NCBI GenBank assembly: GCA_944384285.1
Contig: CALWSX010000049.1
Location: 1 to 16,755, forward strand
From: an uncultured Lachnospiraceae bacterium
Lineage (GTDB): Bacteria > Bacillota > Clostridia > Lachnospirales > Anaerotignaceae
Direction of reading: 5' to 3'
DNA length: 16,755 bases
Shown here piece by piece: positions 8,178 to 15,180 of this stretch. A program made the translations under genes and the position numbers. Within the stretch, counting starts at the first letter, position 1. Every line of letters begins with the position of its first letter. The notes under the pieces are model-generated. The model was not told where the DNA came from. It was given only the letters and a program-made list of their open reading frames with translations, and searched no databases.

Positions 8178-8196
8178 AAAGGAGGGATTTACAATT
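8178..8196 (+). promoter_or_regulatory. Ribosome binding site and ATT start codon of spoIIIAF
   Basis: AAAGGAGGG (8178-8186) is close to a perfect anti-16S match. Eight nucleotides after its AGGAGG core is ATT (8194-8196), in frame with spoIIIAF. No ATG, GTG, TTG or CTG occurs in this frame from the spoIIIAE stop (8170-8172) up to TTG at 8302. ATA at 8197 is the only other near-start candidate. Confidence 0.75.
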
Positions 8197-8685
8197 ATAG
8201 AATTATTTTTTTCTTATATAAAAACTATAGTAATACTTATATTTTTAAGCACATTTGCAGAGCTTATTTTACCTGACGGAAATTATAAAAAATATATAAA
8301 TTTGGTAATGGGAATAATTATTATACTCTCTCTTTTAAGCCCTATTTTTAAAATTGCAGACGTAAAAACAATAGATATACCATACAAAGATATTTCTTTT
8401 GATGATTATGATAAGCAAAAAGAAATTACATCAAATGCACAAAAAGATTTTTTGAACGATTTATACAGCAAAAGACTTGAGGAAATCATACAAGAAGACT
8501 TGAAAAAAAGTGGTATTAAAGACTCAAAAACAGAAATAGAGTTTTCAAAAGATGATGATAGTTACGGGGAAATAAAAAGTATAAATATTTCTGTAAATGA
8601 TAAAGAAAACCCGGAAATAAAAGAAAACATCTCTAAACTTTTAGATGTTGACGAAAAAAATATAAATATAACATGGGAGGATTGA
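8194..8685 (+). CDS. spoIIIAF: Stage III sporulation protein AF, with apparent ATT start
   Basis: This membrane-anchored component of the SpoIIIA-SpoIIQ channel has 163 residues if started at ATT (about 206 in B. subtilis). Two N-terminal hydrophobic helices (about 6-27 and 36-53) flank the conserved short loop with ELILPDGNYKKYINLVMG and are followed by LLSPIFKI. A C-terminal extracytoplasmic domain (about 85-163) resembles the ring-building fold shared by AF, AG and AH. The helix-1 and loop sequence before TTG 8302 is clearly coding and family-like, so the only standard start available (TTG 8302, residue 37) would delete helix 1 and has no ribosome site. The gene ends in TGA one nucleotide before spoIIIAG; GGGAGG in its last codons serves spoIIIAG. 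Identity is secure from motif and position; the exact first codon is inferred. Confidence 0.88.
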   Translation: MIELFFSYIKTIVILIFLSTFAELILPDGNYKKYINLVMGIIIILSLLSPIFKIADVKTIDIPYKDISFDDYDKQKEITSNAQKDFLNDLYSKRLEEIIQEDLKKSGIKDSKTEIEFSKDDDSYGEIKSINISVNDKENPEIKENISKLLDVDEKNINITWED

Positions 8686-8686
8686 A

Positions 8687-9220
8687 ATGGACGATAAAAA
8701 AATAAAAGAACTCTTAAAAAACAAGAATTTTAAAACAAAGATGTTAATACTATTTATATTCGGAATAACTTTTTTATACATAGGAAGCTCTCCGTATTTA
8801 AAAAAAGAAAAAAAAACTGAAGTTGTTCAAAACGAAGAGATAAAAGATGAAATTAAAAATGACGACCTTGAAAATCGTCTTAAAAACATACTTTCCAAAG
8901 TAGAGGGGGCCGGGAATGTTGATGTTATGATAACTTATAAAAACGACAAAGAACTTGTTGTGGCACAAAATACAGAAGAAGAACAAGAAGAAGATACTAA
9001 CAAAATAAGACAAAATCTTAAAAGCGATTATGTAATAATTGAAAGCGAAGATGGGTCTTACGAACCTCTTGTACTTAAAGAAATAAGCCCTTCAATAGAA
9101 GGTGTATTAATAGTTGCAGAAGGAGGAGATAATATAATTGTAAAAAACGGACTTTTAAAAGCTGCTGAATCACTTCTTAATGTTCCATCTCATAAAATTG
9201 AAATTCTTAAAATGAAATAG
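8687..9220 (+). CDS. spoIIIAG: Stage III sporulation protein AG
   Basis: This 177-residue protein (about 229 in B. subtilis) is anchored by one helix (about 19-38). In the family it oligomerises into a large ring in the space between mother cell and forespore. After the helix comes a charged Lys/Glu linker (about 39-62), then the ring-building domain beginning DLENRLKNILSKVEGAGNVDVMITYKN. A Glu-rich insertion (EEEQEEDTN, about 98-106) and the conserved EISPSIEGVLIVAEGG segment follow. The C-terminus has LLKAAESLLNVPSHKIEILK. The ATG at 8687 uses GGGAGG in the end of spoIIIAF. It ends with TAG overlapping the AGGAGG of spoIIIAH, so translation of AF, AG and AH is tightly linked. The mature domain is shorter than in Bacillus but shows no break. 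Confidence 0.96.
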   Translation: MDDKKIKELLKNKNFKTKMLILFIFGITFLYIGSSPYLKKEKKTEVVQNEEIKDEIKNDDLENRLKNILSKVEGAGNVDVMITYKNDKELVVAQNTEEEQEEDTNKIRQNLKSDYVIIESEDGSYEPLVLKEISPSIEGVLIVAEGGDNIIVKNGLLKAAESLLNVPSHKIEILKMK

Positions 9221-9233
9221 GAGGTTTTTACAC

Positions 9234-9911
9234 ATGTTTATTATAAAAAGAAATCAAGTTATTGTTACAGCCCTTGTAGTTATGGTTGCAGTTGCGGGAT
9301 ACCTTAACTTAACAGAAGTTAAAAATACAGAAACTGATAAATCAAAAACTGAAATTGCTGAAGATATTACCCTTTCCGATGACGGAGAAATAGTTGTTTT
9401 ACCTGATGATGAAGATACTTCTGTTGCAGAAACCAATGACAATAATAATGTAGCAGTTTTTTCTGATGGTGAAACAGAATTTGATCCAATTACAGCCGAA
9501 GCTATTGCAAACGAAGAAATTGATGACACAGGAGCCGCTGTTTTAGTAGGAAGCGACCAGAATGCGGACTTCTTTGTAACTGCAAAACTTGAAAGAGAAC
9601 AAACAAGATCAAAAGAAAAAGATCTTCTTACAGAAATTATTAATAACAAAAATATAGAACAAGAACAAAAAGATGCTTGTGCTGAACAAATGCTTGATAT
9701 TCAAAAAAGAATTGAAAAAGAAAGCGCCGCAGAAGCAATGATTAAATCAAAAGGTTTTAGCGAAGCTTACGTAAGAATTGATGACGAAACAGTTGATGTT
9801 GTTGTAAATAAACCTGACCTTAAAGAAGATGAAGTTGCACAGATTATGGATATTGTCAAAAGAAAAACCGGTTTCCCGGAAGATAAAATAAGAATCAGTC
9901 CTCTTAAATAA
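9234..9911 (+). CDS. spoIIIAH: Stage III sporulation protein AH
   Basis: This 225-residue channel protein is related to the EscJ/PrgK ring family and is the known direct partner of forespore SpoIIQ. A single N-terminal anchor (about 8-26) is followed by an acidic, low-complexity linker (about 30-105) exposed in the intermembrane space. A helical, probably coiled-coil stretch (about 110-165, rich in Lys, Glu and Gln) comes next, then the C-terminal ring-building domain: AMIKSKGFSEAYVRIDD through DIVKRKTGFPEDKIRISPL. The start is supported by TAGGAGG 8 nt before ATG 9234. In the usual order AH closes the operon. Here it is fourth and is followed by a hairpin and then spoIIIAA. No SpoIIQ or LytM gene is visible in the window. 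Confidence 0.96.
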   Translation: MFIIKRNQVIVTALVVMVAVAGYLNLTEVKNTETDKSKTEIAEDITLSDDGEIVVLPDDEDTSVAETNDNNNVAVFSDGETEFDPITAEAIANEEIDDTGAAVLVGSDQNADFFVTAKLEREQTRSKEKDLLTEIINNKNIEQEQKDACAEQMLDIQKRIEKESAAEAMIKSKGFSEAYVRIDDETVDVVVNKPDLKEDEVAQIMDIVKRKTGFPEDKIRISPLK

Positions 9912-9921
9912 GTTTTATTTT

Positions 9922-9975
9922 AAAAATTCGGGGTATATTTGTTTTTAATCATCTATAAATACCCCGAATAATTTT
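9922..9975 (+). terminator. Hairpin between spoIIIAH and spoIIIAA (candidate terminator or attenuator)
   Basis: ATTCGGGGTAT (9926-9936) pairs perfectly with ATACCCCGAAT (9959-9969) across a 22-nt loop. After a 2-nt bulge, AAAA (9922-9925) pairs with TTTT (9972-9975). The following tract is AT-rich but not a clean T run, so termination is probably partial. It marks the joint of the permuted spoIIIA cluster. Confidence 0.55.
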
Positions 9976-10043
9976 ATATATAAATATTTATTTAAAAAAA
10001 TTGTCGGCTTCTAAAATTTATTTACATAAGAGGTGGTTTCACT

Positions 10044-10985
10044 TTGGAAAACATAGTTTTAAAAATTTTTGAAATACTTTCCGTGGATTTTAAAAATAAT
10101 TTATGTGAAACAGATACTATAGAAGAAATTCGTATACGTGTTGATAAACCAATCATAATTAAAAGCAATATGAAAGAATTTTTTTTACATAATAACGGAA
10201 CTTTTACAGAAGACATAAACAATTCTTTTTTCCCAAAAAAAGAAACCCTTTCAAAAATTATGGATAGTTTAAGCGGATATTCCCTATTTTCTTTTGAAGA
10301 AGAACTTAAAAATGGTTTCATAACAACATTAGGAGGCCACAGAATTGGTGTTTCCGGAAAAGTTATTACAGAAAATGAAAAAATTAAAACTATTAAAAAT
10401 ATTTCCGGAATAAATATAAGAATTGCACACGAAATAAAAGGCTGTGCTGAAAATATTATAAAATATATTTTTGATGGCAGGAACATAAATAACACTTTAA
10501 TACTCTCACCGCCAGGCTGCGGCAAAACTACACTTTTAAGAGATATTATAAGGATTATTTCAAATACAAAAGGCCAGTCTGTTGCCATTTTGGACGAAAG
10601 AAATGAAATAGCGGCATCAATCTCAGGTGTTCCACAAAACGATGTGGGATTAAGAAGCGATGTTCTTGATCTATGCCCAAAATCTATAGGTATGATAACT
10701 GCTTTAAGAAGCCTGTCCCCTACTTTAATTGCAGTAGACGAAATTGGTAACTCAAATGATTTTTCATCTATTGAATACATAATAAACTCGGGTGTATCCG
10801 TTATATCAACTATTCACGCCAAAAATATAGATGAACTTTTAAACAAAAAAAATTTTTACGAATTTAAAAACAAAAAATATTTTAAAAAATATATTGCACT
10901 TGAAAAAAATTCATCTTTTGAACGAATTTTTAAATTATATGATGAAAATTTCAAAAGTATTGAGGTGAATAAAAATGTTATTTAA
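10044..10985 (+). CDS. spoIIIAA: Stage III sporulation protein AA (ATPase)
   Basis: This cytoplasmic mother-cell ATPase of the SpoIIIA complex has 313 residues and belongs to the type II/IV secretion ATPase superfamily. Walker A is SPPGCGKTT (155-163) and Walker B is LIAVDEIG (228-235). Family signatures include LGGHRIGVSGK (96-106), VAILDERNEIA (180-190) and GLRSDVLDLCPKSIGM (202-217). The start is TTG at 10044: AAGAGGTGG (10028-10036) is well placed and no nearby in-frame ATG competes. It is normally the first gene of the operon; here it follows spoIIIAH by 132 nt, the largest gap in the cluster. Its 3' end overlaps spoIIIAB by 11 nt, with the AB ribosome site GAGGTG inside AA. Confidence 0.97.
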   Translation: MENIVLKIFEILSVDFKNNLCETDTIEEIRIRVDKPIIIKSNMKEFFLHNNGTFTEDINNSFFPKKETLSKIMDSLSGYSLFSFEEELKNGFITTLGGHRIGVSGKVITENEKIKTIKNISGINIRIAHEIKGCAENIIKYIFDGRNINNTLILSPPGCGKTTLLRDIIRIISNTKGQSVAILDERNEIAASISGVPQNDVGLRSDVLDLCPKSIGMITALRSLSPTLIAVDEIGNSNDFSSIEYIINSGVSVISTIHAKNIDELLNKKNFYEFKNKKYFKKYIALEKNSSFERIFKLYDENFKSIEVNKNVI

Positions 10986-11493
10986 ACTATCCGGAAGCTT
11001 GATTGTAATAGCCATTTCTTTTGCCTATGGGCTGTTTTGTTCCAAAAAAGACAAGTTTCATTTAGAAGACCTTAGAGAATTCAAAAAATTCTTTCTTATT
11101 CTAACCTCAGAAATAACTTACAGCAATACTCCTTTATATCAAATATTTCTTGATATAGCAGAAAAAACAGGAGATATTACATCTCTTATGTGTAAAAATG
11201 CTGCTTATGAAATTATAAATAATCAAACATCTGCTGAACTTATATTTAAAAAAGCTTTTTTGGATATTTTTAATTTTACTTATCTTGATTCGGAAGACAA
11301 AAAATATTTTCTGTCTTTCTCAAAAATTTTAAAAAGCGATGATAAAAACCAGATTATAAGTAATATAAAAACAATTATTTCATATATTGAAAACAAAGAG
11401 CAAGAAGTTATAAATAAAAGTCTAAATAACATGAAAATGTACAAAAGTCTTGGAGTATTGGGCGGACTTCTTATAGCCGTAATACTTATTTAG
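10975..11493 (+). CDS. spoIIIAB: Stage III sporulation protein AB
   Basis: This 172-residue protein matches the usual length of about 171. It has an N-terminal helix (about 5-22), a soluble helical middle and a C-terminal helix (about 152-172, ending LGGLLIAVILI). The family resembles the GspF membrane platform of type II secretion, consistent with pairing to the SpoIIIAA ATPase. The conserved early stretch LREFKKFFLILTSEITYSNTP is present at about 33-53. The ATG start lies inside spoIIIAA behind GAGGTG, and the 11-nt overlap implies coupled translation. The stop is TAG, 30 nt before spoIIIAC. Confidence 0.94.
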   Translation: MLFKLSGSLIVIAISFAYGLFCSKKDKFHLEDLREFKKFFLILTSEITYSNTPLYQIFLDIAEKTGDITSLMCKNAAYEIINNQTSAELIFKKAFLDIFNFTYLDSEDKKYFLSFSKILKSDDKNQIISNIKTIISYIENKEQEVINKSLNNMKMYKSLGVLGGLLIAVILI

Positions 11494-11523
11494 ATACTTT
11501 AGAAAAGAAAGGATTTGATACAT

Positions 11524-11718
11524 ATGGATATATCTATAGTTTTCCGTATAGCTGCTGTCGGAATACTTGTTGCTGTACTTAATCAAGTTCTGATACGTGC
11601 CGGACGTGAAGAACAGGCAATGCTTACAACTTTAGCTGGACTTGTTGTTGTTCTTTTTTGGGTAATAGGTTATATAAGCGAGCTGTTTGAAACTGTACGA
11701 GCTCTTTTTTCTTTATAA
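11524..11718 (+). CDS. spoIIIAC: Stage III sporulation protein AC
   Basis: This small integral membrane protein of 64 residues (about 68 in B. subtilis) has two hydrophobic helices (about 3-21 and 34-54) joined by a short polar turn (LIRAGREEQA). The N-terminus MDISIVFRIAAVGILVAVLN is characteristic of the family. The start is ATG 11524 rather than TTG 11515, because AAGAAAGGA (11505-11513) is 10 nt from the ATG but only 1 nt from the TTG. It lies between spoIIIAB and spoIIIAD as in the standard order. It is thought to form part of the membrane platform of the channel. Confidence 0.95.
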   Translation: MDISIVFRIAAVGILVAVLNQVLIRAGREEQAMLTTLAGLVVVLFWVIGYISELFETVRALFSL

Positions 11719-11742
11719 GGCCTAAAAAAGGAGGCTTTAAAA

Positions 11743-12126
11743 ATGGATATTACAAAAATTGTGGCTATAGGTTTAATAGGAACCTTTCTTTCTATAGCAA
11801 TAAAAAAACAAAATCCGGAAATAAGCTTGCTTACAGGTGTTATAACAGGTGTTTTAATATTTATAATGCTTATTTCTGACCTTTCTTCTCTTATAAACAT
11901 AATAAAGAAAATAGGAACAATGGGTAATATTTCTTCCAGTTATATTTCTATTCTTTTTAAAGTTATTGCAATATCATACATATCTGAATTCGGAACACAG
12001 ATTTGTAATGATGCAGGAGAAAAAGCTATAGGAAGTAAAATTGAACTTGGAGGAAAAATCATTATACTTATTATGGCCTCCCCTTTAATGTTATCTCTTT
12101 TAGAAACTATATTACAAATGCTTTAA
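11743..12126 (+). CDS. spoIIIAD: Stage III sporulation protein AD
   Basis: This polytopic membrane protein of 127 residues (about 133 in B. subtilis) looks like an extended SpoIIIAC: it begins with a similar two-helix unit (MDITKIVAIGLIGTFLSIAI, then GVITGVLIFIMLISDL). It continues with an amphipathic stretch and two more hydrophobic segments (about 68-90 and 102-127). The conserved ISYISEFGTQICNDAGEKAIGSKIELGGK segment is at about 74-102. The ATG has AAAGGAGG 8 nt upstream. This is the last gene of the permuted cluster, where spoIIIAE would normally follow. The downstream 277 nt contain no spoIIIAE remnant. Confidence 0.95.
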   Translation: MDITKIVAIGLIGTFLSIAIKKQNPEISLLTGVITGVLIFIMLISDLSSLINIIKKIGTMGNISSSYISILFKVIAISYISEFGTQICNDAGEKAIGSKIELGGKIIILIMASPLMLSLLETILQML

Positions 12127-12403
12127 TTACATTTTAACTGTTAGTAAAATATATTATTTTTTTCATATTTTTATAAAATTTATTAAATACACTCTTTTTT
12201 TCTTAAAAAGTACAAGCTTTTTTAAAAAATTTTTCGAGTAAAAAACAACGTATTTTCAAGGAAAAATTGATATTTTTATTAAAAAAATAAATTTTTTTAA
12301 AATTTTTTCAAAAATTGCGGAACAAAATAAATTTATTTTCGTTTAACTAAGTGTAAAACAAAAATGAAGATTTAAAATATAAAAATTTGGAGGTATATAT
12401 ATT
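12127..12403. other. AT-rich gap between spoIIIAD and the exported protein gene
   Basis: These 277 nt are almost entirely A and T runs. They contain a 16-bp AT-only palindrome (12324-12339) and a very weak hairpin with a T run (12205-12222) that might end the spoIIIA transcript. No gene was seen, and no promoter for the downstream gene could be fixed with confidence. Confidence 0.5.
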
Positions 12404-13366
12404 ATGAAAAAAAGATTAACAACAATTCTTATGGCTACTATCGCAGGTGCAACACTTCTTTCAACAACAGCTTTTGCTGAAAACGCAGTTACAACATCAA
12501 ATGACGTTGTTGCTGTTTCAGAAGAAAAAGAAGAAACAGGCGAAGCCCCTGCTGAAAAAGAAGACAACTATTCTTACAAACTTGTTACAGACACAGTTAC
12601 AGAAGTAACTGCAGAAGAAGGAAAAGATTATGTAACTGTTATGCTTGGCGAAATGCAGACAGGTATTCGTTGCAATATCGCAAAAACAACTTTCGTTATT
12701 GACAATGCTACAGGCGAAGTAAAATCTGTTGAAGATATTGAAGAAGGCGACACAATCACAGTTCTTCTTGAAAAACTTGCTCCTATGACAATGAGCATTC
12801 CACCAATGACAAGCGGAATTGGCGGTGTTATTTTAAATTCAGATAAAGATGCTTTTGCTGAAATCGGCGTTTTCAATAATGAATTCATTAATGAAGACAA
12901 TACTTTAAAATTAAACTTAAGCGAAGAAACACCTATGTACAACATTAAAGGTACAAAAGAAAAATTAGCTCCAGAAAGTATTATTGATAAAGAAGTTCTT
13001 GTAATCTACAAAGCTACTACAAGAAGCATTCCTGCTCAGACAGCTCCAACAGCAGTTGTTCTTTTAGGCGATGCTAAAGAAGAAGCAAAAGATGACGAAA
13101 CAAAAGTTGTTCCTGAAACAAAAGATGTTGAAACATTCTTAGGCTTAAGAGATTTATCTACAGAACTTGGCTTTGAAATCAAATGGGTTGCTAATGACAA
13201 ACCTGTAGAACTTACAAAAGGTGAAAACACAATTCTTGTTACACTTAACGATAACACAATCGTTGTAAACGGTGAAGAAAAAGAAATGCAGACAGCTCCA
13301 AAACTTGAAGATTCAAAAATGTATGTAACAAACGAATACAGCGATGTTTTATCAGCAATTAAATAA
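12404..13366 (+). CDS. Exported protein with duplicated beta-rich unit and copper-amine-oxidase-like C-terminal domain
   Basis: This secreted or cell-surface protein has 320 residues and unknown function. Its signal peptide is MKKRLTTILMATIAGATLLS with cleavage after AFA (residue 25). An acidic Thr/Glu linker follows (26-57), then two related units of about 75-85 residues (about 62-145 and 149-222). Each has alternating hydrophobic strands and ends in a strand plus an SIP motif and a VIL/VVLL strand. A second acidic linker (224-241) leads to a domain (242-316; FLGLRDLSTELGFEIKW, then NTIVVNG) of the copper amine oxidase N-terminal/stalk-like type, common in clostridial surface proteins. These domains are not catalytic. 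The ATG has GGAGG 8 nt upstream, and strong terminators follow. Its codons are more uniform and richer in GCT, ACA and CTT than the spoIIIA genes, as in a well-expressed gene. It lacks sorting or S-layer anchors. Confidence 0.85.
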   Translation: MKKRLTTILMATIAGATLLSTTAFAENAVTTSNDVVAVSEEKEETGEAPAEKEDNYSYKLVTDTVTEVTAEEGKDYVTVMLGEMQTGIRCNIAKTTFVIDNATGEVKSVEDIEEGDTITVLLEKLAPMTMSIPPMTSGIGGVILNSDKDAFAEIGVFNNEFINEDNTLKLNLSEETPMYNIKGTKEKLAPESIIDKEVLVIYKATTRSIPAQTAPTAVVLLGDAKEEAKDDETKVVPETKDVETFLGLRDLSTELGFEIKWVANDKPVELTKGENTILVTLNDNTIVVNGEEKEMQTAPKLEDSKMYVTNEYSDVLSAIK

Positions 13367-13420
13367 TTTAATTTATTAAATAATTTAGATATACTTTACG
13401 CTCCTTAAAATTAATATGAT

Positions 13421-13451
13421 AAAAGCCTGATACAAAAGTATCAGGCTTTTT
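13421..13451 (+). terminator. Intrinsic terminator of the exported-protein gene
   Basis: A perfect 13-bp stem (13421-13433 with 13438-13450; core GCCTGATAC/GTATCAGGC) with an AAAA loop is followed by a T run, 54 nt after the stop codon. The A run on the other side gives some bidirectional potential. Confidence 0.93.
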
Positions 13452-13481
13452 CATATATTAGGTTTAATTATACTCAAAAAT

Positions 13482-13515
13482 AAAATGCCTTAATCTAATA
13501 AGATTAAGGCATTTT
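13482..13515 (-). terminator. Intrinsic terminator of the AGCS symporter gene
   Basis: A perfect 15-bp stem (13482-13496 with 13501-13515; core TGCCTTAATCT/AGATTAAGGCA) with an AATA loop lies 2 nt beyond the symporter stop codon. On the minus strand it is followed by a T-rich tract (complement of 13475-13485). It may also catch rightward transcription. Confidence 0.92.
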
Positions 13516-13517
13516 TA

Positions 13518-14909
13518 TTAAAAATATTTTTCTCTGACATTCTTTTGATAATCAAAACATTCTTTTGCAACTTGATTATTCAATATAAGAAGACATAAAA
13601 GATTTGGAATAGCCATAAGTCCGTTCATAGCATCAGATACGTCCCAAACAAACTGTAATGTCATAGTTGCACCAACATAAGTAATTAAACAATATAAAAA
13701 TCTGTATGCAAGACATATTCCTCTTGATTTTACAAGATATTCAAGAGATTTCTCTCCATAATATTCCCAACCTAAAATAGTTGAATAGGCAAAAAGTGCA
13801 ATACCGATTGTAACTATAGCCCCACCAAAAGGTCCGAGTGCTGTTTTAAATGCCAAAATTGTAAGCTGAGCACCGTCTATAAGTTTTCCATCTGGTCCGG
13901 CTGTTCCTAAAACACCTGATGATGTAATTACAAGACCTGTCATAGTACAAACAATAATTGTATCAATAAAAGTACCTGTCATATTTATATAACCCTGTTT
14001 TGAAGGGTGATTTGTCTGTGCTGCTGCGGCTGCTATAGGTGCAGAGCCAAGACCAGCTTCATTAGAAAATACACCTCTGGCAACTCCCCAACGCATAGCT
14101 TGAAGCATATTAGCAACAATTGCTCCTCCAACACCTCCAGCAACAGCTCTTGGTGAAAATGCCATTCTAAACATTTCTGCAACTCCAGAAGGTACATTTT
14201 TAAAATTAATAACTATAACTACAAGAGCTGCAAGGAAATAAAATATAGCCATAAAAGGAACTATAACACCACAAACTTTACCTATACTTTTAATTCCACC
14301 CATAAGAACAACAAGTGAAAGAATTACAAGTATAAATCCTACAAGCTGTCTTGAAACTCCAAAAGATGTATTTATAGCATCTGCTATAGAGTTAGCCTGA
14401 GTCATATTTCCGATACCAAATGACGCCACAGTTGCAAAAAGAGCAAATAAAAATGCAAGGAGCAATCCAAGCCATTTTATTTTTATACCATTTTTCATGG
14501 CATACATAGGTCCACCGGAATATTCGCCATTTTTATTTATTTCTCTGTATTTTACAGCAAGAACACTTTCTGCATACTTAGTAGACAACCCAAATATGGC
14601 AGAAACCAGCATCCATACAATAGCCCCAGGTCCACCTGATACCAAAGCTGTTGCAACACCAACAATATTACCTGTACCGATAGTCGCTGCAAGAGCTGTC
14701 ATAAGCGATTGGAAAGAAGAAATATCCCCGCTTTTTTCATCACTCTTATCTGTTTTTTCAAAAATCATTTTTAACGCATGGCCAAGATTTCTCCAAGGAA
14801 GAAACTTAAGTCTTATTGTAAGAAAAACCCCTGTTCCGACCAAAAGAAAAAGCATATAAGGGCCCCAAACAAAGTCACTTATTGCTTTTACAAGTACTTT
14901 AATATCCAT
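13518..14909 (-). CDS. Sodium:amino-acid symporter, AGCS family (alanine/glycine carrier)
   Basis: This inner-membrane carrier takes up a small neutral amino acid, typically alanine or glycine, with sodium. It has 463 residues, the usual length, and about 10-11 hydrophobic helices. Family motifs: TALAATIGTGNIVGVATA (71-88), SGGPGAIVWM (91-100), STKYAES (109-115), EYSGGPMYAM (129-138) and the signature FSNEAGLGSAPIAAAAA (281-297). The start is ATG 14909, with GGAGGGG about 6 nt upstream. The longer reading from TTG 14927 directly abuts AAAGGAG and would have no spacer. The gene stands alone with its own terminator. No glycine riboswitch or T-box structure was seen upstream. It corresponds to genes named alsT or agcS elsewhere; the substrate is not fixed by sequence alone. 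Confidence 0.96.
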   Translation of the reverse strand: MDIKVLVKAISDFVWGPYMLFLLVGTGVFLTIRLKFLPWRNLGHALKMIFEKTDKSDEKSGDISSFQSLMTALAATIGTGNIVGVATALVSGGPGAIVWMLVSAIFGLSTKYAESVLAVKYREINKNGEYSGGPMYAMKNGIKIKWLGLLLAFLFALFATVASFGIGNMTQANSIADAINTSFGVSRQLVGFILVILSLVVLMGGIKSIGKVCGVIVPFMAIFYFLAALVVIVINFKNVPSGVAEMFRMAFSPRAVAGGVGGAIVANMLQAMRWGVARGVFSNEAGLGSAPIAAAAAQTNHPSKQGYINMTGTFIDTIIVCTMTGLVITSSGVLGTAGPDGKLIDGAQLTILAFKTALGPFGGAIVTIGIALFAYSTILGWEYYGEKSLEYLVKSRGICLAYRFLYCLITYVGATMTLQFVWDVSDAMNGLMAIPNLLCLLILNNQVAKECFDYQKNVREKYF

Positions 14910-14973
14910 TTTTTCCCCTCCGTACAACTCCTTTTTTATGATTAAAAATTATGCAAATTTTAATAAGTGTACC

Positions 14974-14983
14974 ACAATATTGT
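14974..14983. promoter_or_regulatory. Palindrome upstream of the symporter gene (possible operator)
   Basis: ACAATATTGT is a perfect 10-bp palindrome with GTAC close on both sides (14969-14972 and 14982-14985), about 65 nt upstream of the symporter ATG. A CATAAT-like -10 lies between it and the gene, with only a poor TTGTGG -35 that falls within the palindrome. The operator role is a guess. Confidence 0.25.
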
Positions 14984-15062
14984 ACTTTATTAAATACAAT
15001 TACAAAAAGTATACATTAAATATATAAATTTCGTCTTTTTTTCCACATTACATATTTAATAC

Positions 15063-15094
15063 TTGAATACTTTAATGCAAAAAAATGTTATACT
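15063..15094 (+). promoter_or_regulatory. Orphan rightward promoter-like sequence
   Basis: TGTTATACT (15086-15094) is an extended -10 (TGn plus TATACT), with TTGAAT at 15063-15068, a long 20-nt spacer. No gene lies to its right on this strand. About 60 nt downstream of the -10 is the bidirectional hairpin 15154-15175, so any transcript would be a short RNA. Confidence 0.25.
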
Positions 15095-15152
15095 TTTCAC
15101 AAATTGATTTTTTTACCAAAAATATTTTAAATTTATTGTTTATTTTCACAAA

Positions 15153-15175
15153 AAAAAGACGGTTTCCCGTCTTTT
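15153..15175 (-). terminator. Intrinsic terminator of the methyltransferase-cdd-udg transcript
   Basis: A 9-bp stem, AAAAGACGG (15154-15162) with CCGTCTTTT (15167-15175), closes a TTTC loop. On the minus strand it is followed by a run of seven or more T (complement of 15151-15157), 5 nt beyond the udg stop. Confidence 0.88.
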
Positions 15176-15180
15176 ATAAT

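Noticed and set aside
10022..10780. A 252-codon open frame on the minus strand inside spoIIIAA
   Set aside because: It is antisense to the ATPase gene with its Walker motifs; the predicted protein has no family features and no start signal.
12205..12222. AAAAAG-6 nt-CTTTTT hairpin as a terminator for spoIIIA
   Set aside because: The stem has a single G-C pair and would be unstable; in this T-run-rich gap such matches are expected by chance.
12324..12339. 16-bp palindrome AAAATAAATTTATTTT as an operator
   Set aside because: It contains no G or C and lies in a stretch made almost wholly of A and T runs, so palindromes of this kind are not informative.
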